A DNA stretch of 20,404 nucleotides from the NCBI RefSeq assembly GCF_022376445.1, contig NW_025955569.1:1-20404 (forward strand), read 5' to 3'. Position 1 is the first letter of the stretch. Every line of letters begins with the position of its first letter. The notes under the pieces are model-generated. The model had not been told where the DNA came from. It did no database searches and saw nothing but the letters and a program-made list of their open reading frames with translations. The translations under genes and the position numbers were made by a program. This document shows positions 8,961-18,475 of this stretch, piece after piece. The DNA is from Fomitopsis serialis (Eukaryota; Basidiomycota; Agaricomycetes; Polyporales; Fomitopsidaceae).

Positions 8961-10173
8961 ATGGACCCTTCTCAGTACACGGCCGTGACCCGCGTACAGC
9001 ACTCGACTCACTTGCGTGACGTGGACTCGGAGGGCGGTTTCGTGCGGCCGCGGGTGCAGGGCTTTGGGGTGGTGGATGACAGAGCGGCGGGCGACCGGCT
9101 ACTGGTGAGTCTCTGTCCTCTCTGGCGAGGTTGTATTCGTTTTGAGGGTCTGCCTGCAGGAAACTGTGGCTCCGTCGAGCCTGACGTTCGCCGCTTGGAC
9201 CCCACTAGCGTACACGCTGCGAAATACTGTCAATGCTAGTACACTGAGGACTAGACTGAGGCTGTTCTGCGACAGAGATGCCCAAGGACGCGTCCTAAAA
9301 GGTGAATTGTACGTATCTCGTCTACTTGGAGATTGTTTGCCCATACATCCGTCCGGCGAACCTGCGCGCGCCTTTGCGGTCTTCAGGGACACGCTCGGCG
9401 ACCCGGTGGCTGGTCGACTGTGTCCGAGTCACGGACACAAGGATCTATGTGCGTTGCGGTTTGGAACGCCAGTCGCGTATGCGCGCCTTGCGTTGACCAG
9501 GTGTCTGCTGGAACTGGCAGAGGCTATGCGCTCGGCCCCTCTCCTGCGCGACACAGCGTCCGCTGGCCTCGTGCTGGCATGTCGCGAACTGGCCGAACAC
9601 GCGGCGGGAATCTCTGCAAGTTCTGTCAAGGCTCGCCGCAGGCCTCGCTCGAGGGAATTTCAACACATCGAAGCTCCCGGGCCCGCGATCACCACCGTTG
9701 TGCTGCCAACTGGGTCCCACTGTCACTGGAAGCATGTCCGGTTAGATTGGGAGAAGTGTCCGACAGCTGGCGACCGAAAGCTGCCATCAGCGACGTGGTG
9801 CGGGCCCATCGGGAACTCGCACTGGACGCTTGTTAGAGTCGGTAAGCTGACGGGATCACAACGTTACATCGACGCACGCTTGTTCGCCTGCTCGCGGGAA
9901 GCCTCGTGCACCTCATCGCGAGTGCTGGGACGACCGCAACAGCACGGCGACGATCGTGTCGGTCGGTCTGCGACAGCGCAGAGACTGACTTTGATCGAGA
10001 CCTCAGGCTCAGAGAGAGCCATCAATCGCACGAGGGGATCGGCACATCGATGTTCTCTGTGCGTGATTCACGGTATAGTGAGCACCGAAGGTACACATCT
10101 TGCGGGAGCCGGCGCGACTGACAACGTGGTGAGCGATGGCCGGGCACACGACTGCATGTCAAACTGGTCGTAG
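8961..10173 (+). CDS. Tentative two-exon hypothetical protein
   Basis: Exon 1 (8961-9104) starts MDPSQYTAVTRVQHSTHLRD and ends at CTG|GTGAGT. A 55-bp intron (9105-9159, acceptor TGCCTGCAG) leads in phase 0 to an exon reading ETVAPSSLTFAAWTPLAYTL and onward to TGA at 10173. If unspliced further, the product is about 385 residues. A second intron at about 9300-9391 (GTGAATTG to GGTCTTCAG) would switch to an alternative frame containing NLCKFCQGSPQ, also plausible. No domain is recognised. The upstream frame stays open with no in-frame ATG close by, so the start could be elsewhere. Confidence 0.35.
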
Positions 10174-10920
10174 CGTGCACCACCGCGCCCGCTCCTCTGG
10201 CTTCGGGACGTTCGAGGCAGCCACAGTACAGTACTGCATCTCGCTCGTTGCGAGCCCGCAGCATGTCTCGCCGCGGAACTCGGGCTTCAAGTTGGCTTCC
10301 TCGACAGTCGATATCACTACCAGTCGTAGCAGACCGGTGTCCAAGTCCGATCTGACCGTATGCGTCAGACACCGCAGATAGAGGAAGAGAGCCATACCAC
10401 CGAAGAGTCACCGCGCCATCGCAGAGTGGCGAGACTACGTCGTGCAGCTATGTTTGAGTATGGCAGGTTCGGAATATATTGGTTGTCATCTCGGAAGACA
10501 TGGCGTCGGGGGTGTCGACAAGTCCTGTGGATGTATACGGGTTCGGCAAGGCAAAGTGCATGACATGAACAGACGACGAGAACGAGATGAATTCTACAGA
10601 CTACGCTAATAACACAAAATGAGTTAGAGAGGCCAGAATGAGTGAGGTGGCACTCACGCTAACATGCATAGCGATCGTATGAATGCGGATTGGGACTCGG
10701 AGACTGGGAATCGACATAGCCAGCCGTCCGTCGAAGCCCTAGTGGTGCGCGTTGCACATATGTACATAAGTAGGACTGAGACCGATGCCCGGTGCAACTC
10801 GGGCAGGTGCTCAACGAGGCGTCCCTGTGGGTGACAGGAAGACGAAGGTGTGCGGCGCTGCGGAGCGGCCGGCGCACGTCCGAATGCGGAAGTGATGCGC
10901 GCGCGGCGCCGGTCGCCCGA
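10159..10920 (-). CDS. Tentative spliced protein with hydrophobic segments
   Basis: A well-formed intron at 10606-10657 (52 bp; GTGAGTGCC donor, CTAAC branch, TTATTAG acceptor) joins two open minus-strand frames in matching phase. Before it: GRLVEHLPELHRASVSVLLM and FIRSLCMLA. After it: VVCRIHLVLVVCSCHALCLA, then a polar stretch to TGA at 10365-10367. A further frame ending at TGA 10159 contains STVEEANLKPEFRGETCC and looks coding; it may be a last exon reached by another intron near 10370. The hydrophobic runs suggest one or two membrane segments. I do not recognise the family. The first exon is open from 10920 with a possible ATG near 10760. Confidence 0.38.
10606..10657 (-). other. 52-bp minus-strand intron
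   Basis: Donor GTGAGTGCC, branch CTCTCTAACTC, T-rich tract and TTATTAG acceptor. It is one of the most convincing introns in the window by sequence alone and fixes the coding strand of this locus. Confidence 0.65.
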
Positions 10921-12005
10921 TTAGTCGACGGCGGAGGGCGCATCAGTCCGCCTCGGTTCGTGTGACAGATGTTCGGGCGCCCCACTCGCTCAGAGAACGT
11001 TCACGCGTGTGAGCGGGGCATACGTCGACGGGTGCCAGTGGCGACGTGGATATTTGTGGCTGCGCGGTCGCGGCGTTCCTACTCGTGCCGGGAGGCGCGT
11101 TCTGACTCAGGTAAGCACGGGCAGTTGACGGTGCGACGGGCGAGAAGACGGGTCACGGGCGAGTTGGAGGAGAGCCAGTGCGGGAAGAGAGTGGCGTGAA
11201 CGGGCGAAGGCGAAGGGCAGCGCAGAGAGCAGCCTGAGGAGGATCGGAGATCGGGGATCTGGACTGGCGGTGGGACGCAGCTCGTCACTCGTCTCTCGCC
11301 CGGGCCCTTCTCTCCTCTGCCTCCGCCGCCCATGTCCGCCCGCCCGCCGTCCGCCCGTCCGCCCGCCGAGTGTGCGCGTTGTGCAGTCGGTGTGCGCGCA
11401 CCTGCCGCATATGGGAGTGTGGCGCGTGTGACTCTGTGCGTGACGGGCGGCGCGTGACGGGGCGGTGGGGGTTGGGCGGCCGATTGGAATCGTCTCGCTG
11501 CCATCGCGCGATTGCTGGCACAAGGTTATCCGCACGGCCTGCTGCTCTCTTCGCCAAGCACGAGGTCTCTCCCCGTCCTCCCCAGCCCCGGCACCCCCGC
11601 GATCCCCCATCTGCCCGCTTCTGCGCTCGAACGGGGCGCTGCTATTGTCGTCGCTGCGGACACCCCGACGCTGCGACGGCCCCCTCTGTCTGATTCTCCG
11701 CCTTTCCGCGGTTCCCTGGGCCTGTCCGCTCACTTTCCACCTCTGTTTCTGTTCCCGCAGCCGGCAGTCTCCACCCGACAACGTAAGTCCGTCCGTCCGC
11801 CTGTCTCGCGCCCCCGCCCGTCCCCTGTCCGCCCTCCTGCCCCTCCCGTGCCGCGGTCCCGTGGATCCAGACGCGCTCCCGTCCCTCGACGCGTCCCTCC
11901 ACACCGTGCCCGCGCATCCCTCGCGTCGTCCTGGCCGTGGGGTGTCCTCCCGCCCCCGCCACGCGTCGTGTTGGTCGTCGCCCGCTCTGGCCGTTGTCCG
12001 CGCAG
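10921..12005 (+). promoter_or_regulatory. Promoter/leader region with CT-rich tracts, upstream of the Met/Gly/Gln-rich gene
   Basis: CT-rich tracts on the plus strand (about 11290-11370 and 11545-11990) resemble fungal promoters and 5' UTRs. A 20-base exon-like piece (11761-11780) sits between an acceptor TTCCCGCAG and a donor GTAAGTCCG, suggesting a spliced leader. Long open frames here on both strands are dominated by Ser/Pro or Arg/Gly from base skew. The region also lies between divergent genes: the minus gene ends its open frame at 10920. Confidence 0.35.
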
Positions 12006-13101
12006 GGTCTCTCCTTCCCGTTCGCGAGAGACTTCGTGCTATGGATCATTGGTCTCTTTGTACGGCACCTTCAATGAGGTTGGTACGCGTGGCGGGTGGA
12101 ACGTTCTTCGTTGACCCACGACAAGGCCACTTCTGTCCTTTCACCTTCGGGGCGGGCGAGGGTTCTACGCGCGGATGCGTCCTTCTCTGAAGAGTCTAGT
12201 TACTGACATGTTCTCTTTTCCAGATTGCTCGATACGGAACGCTCACGGGAGACAGGGCGTACTGAGCGGGATCGACCCCAATAAGGTGTGTGTTTTGCTT
12301 TTGTCCCATTATCACTGTCTCTGTTGTGGAATCATGCTCGAATACTCCTTTATATCGCCCTTTGCCCTCGGCTACGGCTCTCGCTCGCATTACCACCCCA
12401 CCGTCACATATCCACTCCCTTTCCCGCGCCTCCTCCCTCATCTCTGAGAGCCCTATGCGTCTCCTCGGCATGTCATGTCATGTACATGCAACGCCATAGA
12501 TGCGAAGAGGATAGTCTTTGGAAAAAAGAACTCCCCTACGCCTCCTGCTTGAGGCTCCAAGGCTGCAGGCGATCGCTCCCGTGTGGAACGAGCTCAGTTC
12601 GGTATGGAAGACACCTTCCTACCGCAAATCTCGCCATTGTCGTGTTGAGGAGACGGCATGTCCCCGACCGCATTCCGCGCTGTGTCTCGGATGTGGTGTC
12701 TGCCTGCGCGCAGGCTTTTTTACACGCCTCTGTACTCTGACTGCCGTCGGTCAGCGGCGGGTCTTTTCCTGAGAACTGCGAAGTGCCTTCCTGCCGAAGG
12801 TCCATCGCAAATCATGCCTAATTCCCTGTGCAGACGCTGCTCACGGCCGCGCACATCGTCTGGTCTGCATTCGCGCAATATGAAGTTCGATGCGATAGTA
12901 TATACGCTCTTCAGGAGTGCTGTACATGCAGCCTTGGTTCATCCTTCTTGATCCGCCTTACTGGCTGTTTACGTGTCCGTTCACTGTTACTGATAACTCG
13001 TTATCCCCGTAGTAAGCGTCGTCAGTGCGACCAGCGGCACCGTGAAGCCAGTCTGAACATTAACACCGCACTTCTTCCGCTGCACGACTTCGAACACGAC
13101 A
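12006..13101 (+). other. Candidate upstream exons of the Met/Gly/Gln-rich gene
   Basis: Exon 12006-12082 (acceptor GTCCGCGCAG; encodes SCYGSLVSLYGTFNE) joins in phase 1 to exon 12224-12285 (acceptor TCTTTTCCAG; encodes CSIRNAHGRQGVLSGIDPNK), which ends at a GTGTGT donor. Later acceptors occur at about 12562 (GGCTGCAG) and 12833 (CCCTGTGCAG, leading to TLLTAAHIVWSAFAQYE). I cannot prove the link to 13102, but strand and order fit one gene. In the first copy the corresponding bases lie before the window. Confidence 0.33.
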
Positions 13102-14601
13102 ATGAACACGTCTCCGACGCAGCCGTCCGCGCACGGCTCGCCGCAACCGCCGCAGGGCGGAATAACCCCGCGCTGCTCGCCGGTATGAACCAGGGCCAGG
13201 GCGGGATGGGCGGCGGGATGACGCAGGCGCAGATGCAGATGTATGCGCGCGGGATGACGCCGCAGATGATGGCCGCTATGCAACAGCAGGCTATGGGCGG
13301 CGGCGGCGGAGGAGGAATGAATGCGATGAACATGGGGATGGGAGGAGGTGGTGGAGGAGGGATGGGGAACATGAACATGGGCGGGATGAACCCCGCGATG
13401 ATGATGCGTCTGATGCAGCAGCAGCAGCACAGCAACAGCAACAGCAGCAGCAACAGCAACAACAGCAGCAGCACAGGAACCAGCAGCAGGGCATGGGCGG
13501 GCAGGGCGGCGTGAACCCGCAGCAGCTGATGGGCGGTGGCGGAGGGATTAACCCTGCGGCGCTGATGGGCGGAGGAGGCGGGATGAACAACATGGGCGGC
13601 GGAGGTATGGCGGGATGGGGAGCATGGGGATGAACGGTACGTGGTACGTTGCGTGTCGGACGCGGGGCTGACGGGACGCAGGGACGATGAACCCGACGGC
13701 GATGATGATGAACGGCGGCGGAGGGATGGGGAACATGGGGATGGGGAACATGGGCGGGATGAGCAACATGAACATGGGGAACATGGGCGGGATGGGCGGC
13801 ATCAACCCCGCCGCGCTCATGGGAGGTGAGTGCGCCAGTCTGTCGATCCGTGCACCACTGACGGCATACAGGCGCGTCCTCGCCATCCGCGCCGTCGCCG
13901 ACGATGCCGAGCCCGCAGCAGAGCTTCCACGGCGGCGGGTCGCAGCCGACGTCGCCCGCGCTCGACCTCTCGCCCGCGTCGCACTTCGGGATGGGCGGCG
14001 GGCACGGGATGAACGGGGGCCAGGGCATGGGCGGGATGGGGGCATGAACGCGGGGATGGGGATGGCCGCGCCGTCGACGCCCGCGCAGGGGAACATGGGG
14101 TCGTTCCAGAACTTTGGGCTGCACCCGGCGCAGCTCGCGGCGCTCGCGCACCTGCCGCCCGCGGAGAGGGACAAGCAGCTGATGCAGATGAAGGCGATGC
14201 ATATGCAGAGGGCGGCGGCGATGCGCGAGAGGCAGGCGCAGGTGCTCGGCGCGCTGCTGTACGTGTTCAGCATCTTCATGCTCAGCCTCGCGCGCCCGGG
14301 GGAGTACTATCAGGTGAGTTGGTGTCTTCGCATCTGGTTCTCTCGGGGACGACCCCTCGGTACACTACACGTCCTGCAGCCATTCTCGTGTGTTGGTGGT
14401 ACGAGCTGGGCACCCCGAGTCTCGTCTTCATCTGCGATGGGCGCGACACGTCGCGTGAGGCTCGCTGTATTGTGTACGTTTGCCGCGGTCGTGTGCTTCT
14501 CACGATATGCTCGTACTGGCACCGTCGCAGTCGGCTGCAACTGTCCCCGACCGCCTGCGCACCGGGCTGTGCGATCGTCGAGGCGAAGAGAGAGGGCCTA
14601 A
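13102..14601 (+). CDS. Met/Gly/Gln-rich low-complexity protein, second copy (frame broken)
   Basis: Same gene as at 63-1584. Proposed exons are 13102-13636, 13682-13825, 13872-14313 and possibly 14380-14601. This copy reads cleanly through the Gly-rich stretch near 13300 and the SNMNMGNMGG stretch near 13765, where the first copy is broken. It is broken where the first copy is intact: one A is missing in the CAA/CAG tract near 13430, one C near 13610, and one G near 14040. An alternative N-terminal frame enters from upstream, with DFEHDNEHVSDAAV at about 13086-13127, and joins the downstream frame without an indel; if right, the start lies further upstream. The two copies together imply one continuous frame. 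Confidence 0.6.
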
Positions 14602-15700
14602 AGGCTCCCCAGGCTCCCAGCGACGCGCCGCCCTGCACGCCTCGCGCTTCCGGTTCTCCATTCTGTCACGCTTCCGACTGAATGAGCGCTCCTCACCCGC
14701 GATGCCCGCCGTTCTGTTTTTGACTCTGGGCTGCCGCGCGTTGGGAGATCCTCCCGACTTCTGGTCGTCCGCCTCGTTGTCCCCGTCTGGTCGTAGCGAA
14801 CTGCCTCATGCGACGACTGTGTGGGGGAAGGGTGGGTCGGAGCGCGCGGCGAGGACGTAGACGTGGCAGCCAGGTGTCTTCGGATATTGCAATAGACGCC
14901 CATGGGCGGCGCTGCTTTGCGGGGCAGAAACTGTCCGCTGAGAAGTGGAAAGATAGGTGCAGTTTACAGACAGAGAGGGAGACGCAGGACACGCCTCTAC
15001 GGTGTGCGCCTCTGCGGCGAAAGTGGCCTCTGACCATGCCGCCCTCCAGGTGCGTCCGCTCGTCCGTAGAACTACAGAAGTGTACAATACATCGCATTCT
15101 GGACGACCCCTGCTCGCAGCGTGCTCTCCACGTCGGGACGATCTCGCGCCGATCCCGTCACCGCCTGCACTCGACGGTGTACGCGCATCGTCTCCTCCAT
15201 CGAATCGGTGCGTGTCAAAGCGTCGGTCGGCGTCCGCACGTCCGAGTCGAGCCGACCACGCTCCGCCTCGGTGTCCCTGTTGTCCACGACGCACTCCGTG
15301 TTCGAGACGGTCGTCGGGCTTCTCCCGGTTTGTCGACATGGTGTGTTCATCTCCGGACACCACCTGATCAGCACCCAACCCCACACGCCGCGAGCAGTTA
15401 ACCACCCCACATCGCAGACCGGTGTGTGACACTTTGAGTCCGACTTGCAAGGGCTCCCCGGTCATTGATCGCCGGACAGGGCTGCCCGAGCGAATATCTG
15501 CGCCCCGACGTGCATCCGGACACACCTACTGAATGTCAGTCCGGATCCGTACATGAGAACTAACCCCGTCTTTGACTCACAGTGCATGCCCCTTCTCGGA
15601 ATCGAGACACAGTACAACACCTCCGTTTGATGCCCGCTCCGGATCCACACTGGACGCGGTCGTCCCGTCCGAGCGGGTCTAGTTACATAGCCACCGAGGT

Positions 15701-17297
15701 TCATGTCCGAGCTGGAAGGGCTGTCTGGGCGACATCGATGTGCCGATCTGATCCCTCAATGGTCACTGCACGGCAGTGCCAAGTTAGCTATCCGGTGTAC
15801 AAGCACAAAGGTCAGTCGATTCTCACCTGGGATGGCCGCCGACGACTGCCCTTGTCCGACAGCCGACAACACCCCTTCGCAAACACTACCCGGGCGTCGC
15901 CACTCATCCTCGGAAGCTTCGGGCGCGTGACCGCTTTCCGTGCCCGAACGTTCCGCCAGACCGGAGGTACATGTTGTCGGTACACCCTTACTCGACGCCA
16001 GTCAGTACGAATCCGGATACACGCAGTAAGTCTACCTCGCACTCACCGCACTCGAGAAGAGGCTCAATGCCCGGGCCCGGGCATCCCCCTGCGAAATGCT
16101 TTGAATACAACTCGGGACGGAGTTGTTCACGTCCGAGCAAGTCCCTATGCGCCTCGTTCGGTTCATACCCGGAAGGGCAGCTCGGGCGATGTTGACATGC
16201 CGATCCAATACCGGGATGCTCGCTGCGTACGACTCGTCCATCAGCAATCGGACGTATGAGCACAGAGGTCAGTCATTCTCACCTGGGATGCCCGCTCTGG
16301 TCTGCCGTTGGGCACTCGTATCGCCCGTTGATGGCTCCGGGGACGACCCGGGCAGTGCCATTACATTCCCGGGCGCGCATTGCATGTCCGGGCTTGATCT
16401 CGCACCCCACGACTTTGGTGCGTCAGCAGCAACTCCAGACACTGAATCAACGCGAGTCCGTCAGCCTCGCGCCTCGCGCTCGTAAGTTCAATGAACATGC
16501 GACGCACTGCCTCATCCGGATGTATTCCCACGTGCGTGTCCATCCCTCGCTACCTCTGTCAATCGCCGGGGTCGCGTCTGGCTGACCGCTCGTTGCAGCT
16601 TGCTACAGCTTGTGTTGCACGATCCGGAAGCGGGTGGGACATTGGTGTTCGCAAATTGCGCGTCGGGTTCTTCGGCAAGGGCTTCCGATTGGCACACCGA
16701 TTCGAGCTGTTCATGGGGTCAGTATAGCCCTGTCCATTACGAGATAGTAGACAAACCTTACGTGCAACGTCTGGATGCTGTATTCGTCCGGTGTGTTCGT
16801 CAAACCATCGAGTAGATATACGTTGCCCGCAATCAGACCAAGTCCCAAATATGGTAGTTGTGAGTGTACCGCAGATGCTCGCCACGACCATTACAGTGAA
16901 ACCTGTTGGCCGGCGTATCTTCGTCGTCGGTGGCTGAGGCGTCCAAGTCGAAGTCGGGTGCGTACCGCGTGGCTGAAATTCACACGCACCCCTTCGTCAC
17001 TGCCGCTCTCGACGCTGTCCGCCGCCTCGCTCGTGTTCTGTCCAGAGTGGTAAGTCGAGCTTGACAGAGCCTGGAGATCAAGGTAGGTCAGTCAATAATG
17101 GTACAGGACAGTATGTAGATACTGTACATACCTTTCTGCTGCGATCTCAGAGGAGCAGGTTGGAGGTGAGTGTCGTTGTCAGAGAGAGGCTGCTGTCGAT
17201 GCGAATTGAGATCAGTGAGCATTAGATACTCCGGTGTTCGGCCACATCCCCGAGCTCCATGATCACACATTTGCCTGGCCCAGAGAAGCTCTGATTT
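15701..17297 (-). CDS. Spliced hypothetical protein, second copy
   Basis: Corresponds to 2684-4280 with a constant offset of 13017, and I found no difference between the copies here. All splice sites, the in-frame TGA at the left end and the internal duplication are preserved. Because this part lies in the middle of the overlap where the copies agree, the sequence is likely accurate and the TGA is unlikely to be a sequencing error. See the first copy for exon layout. Confidence 0.42.
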
Positions 17298-18000
17298 CTG
17301 AAACATCAGCTACGATCATTACATACTCAGTTCCGGTGTCACCGCAACTCATGGCTCCGTGTTCTCGACCTATTCTCCCTCTCAAGGTAAGCCATCCAAG
17401 CTTGTAGTGCCTCTTGTACCGGAGGCACAGCCCATACAAGGCTGGCTATACTCTAGACAGCATCCAGTGTATGGCCTGTCTTGTATGGACTGTGTCTCCG
17501 GAACAGCACTTGCCAAGCATGGCTGGGCCCATTACATCACTCAATTTCTTACCGATCGGGAGAAGGCCCATCGTCGGCATTGCACTCAGGCTGTAAGAGT
17601 TCCGCGGCGAATTGCGAACCTGGCGAGACCGTCTCAGAATTCCGAAGCTCAGGTAGCCCTGATTGGTCATTGATCTCTCAGTACCTCAGTCGTCATCTCA
17701 CCACCACTCAGGTGCTGTATGAGCCTCAGTACTGTCTACGTGTATCCCGACTTAGTACTTACCATGTGTCAGTCGCAGTCATGGTTCGTAGTGTATGGTA
17801 CAGAGGGGGAGGATGCCGAATCAGGACTGACCTGCCCGATTTGATAGCATAGCGCCCCGATCGTGTCAGCGAGATCCCAGATCCCAGAGTGTCCGCGACT
17901 TCGACTGTTTCCGCTCAGCGTGTCTGCGCACTCATTGTTCTGCTCATCAACCGCGTAGTGAACCATTTTGCCAAATCCAAAAACACCGATCTCGTCTAAA

Positions 18001-18475
18001 CTACCAGGATTCAATCCGATCCTCCGCAATCTCGCCCTGCGCTAGTACATGCTGCTTGCCGTCCGTGCCTTCAACCATCGCGGCAACCTCCGCGTCCACG
18101 CGCGCATCGACATCCTCCGTAACCGTCAGCGGCGTGATAGCGCCCCGGTGATGGCAGCGCCGTGGTTTCCCGGATGCTGTCAGTTGGCTCCAGTGGGACT
18201 TGAGATCGCAGCGGCTTGCCCGTGTACGAACGGTCTGGGGCTTGAGTGCAGCAACCTCCGACTCTGATTCGACACGTACGAAAGCGAGTTCCCCTTGTAC
18301 CACAAGTGGAGCAACTCTGCGACGGGGCCCTGTCCGCCCTTGACCTCGCTAAGATCCTTGAACGGGATCGACACCGGCCAGCCGACGAGTTTGTAGCGGA
18401 AGCGCTTTATGACGTGCTTCCAGAAGTCGTGCTCGTTGTAGCGCATCCGTGCGTCCGGGCTCCCGGTAAGCCTTT
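18001..18475 (-). CDS. GWP-motif hypothetical protein exon, second copy (one-base deletion)
   Basis: Same exon as 4984-5459 with the same acceptor. One T is missing in the TTT at about 18290 (plus strand gagttcccc against gagtttcccc near 5273). This breaks the frame after LLHLWYKG, replacing KLAFVRV and the tail with a short unrelated end. The first copy preserves the family pattern across this point, so the deletion is more likely an error or recent mutation here than an insertion there. Confidence 0.58.

Noticed and set aside
8336..8962. 208-codon Ser/Pro/Arg-rich minus frame
   Set aside because: Likely a leader or promoter read as protein; kept only as a pyrimidine-rich leader. A disordered protein cannot be excluded.
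11107..11904. 265-codon minus frame rich in Arg and Gly
   Set aside because: It is the antisense of CT-rich leader-like DNA; composition follows from base skew and no domain or splice signal supports it.
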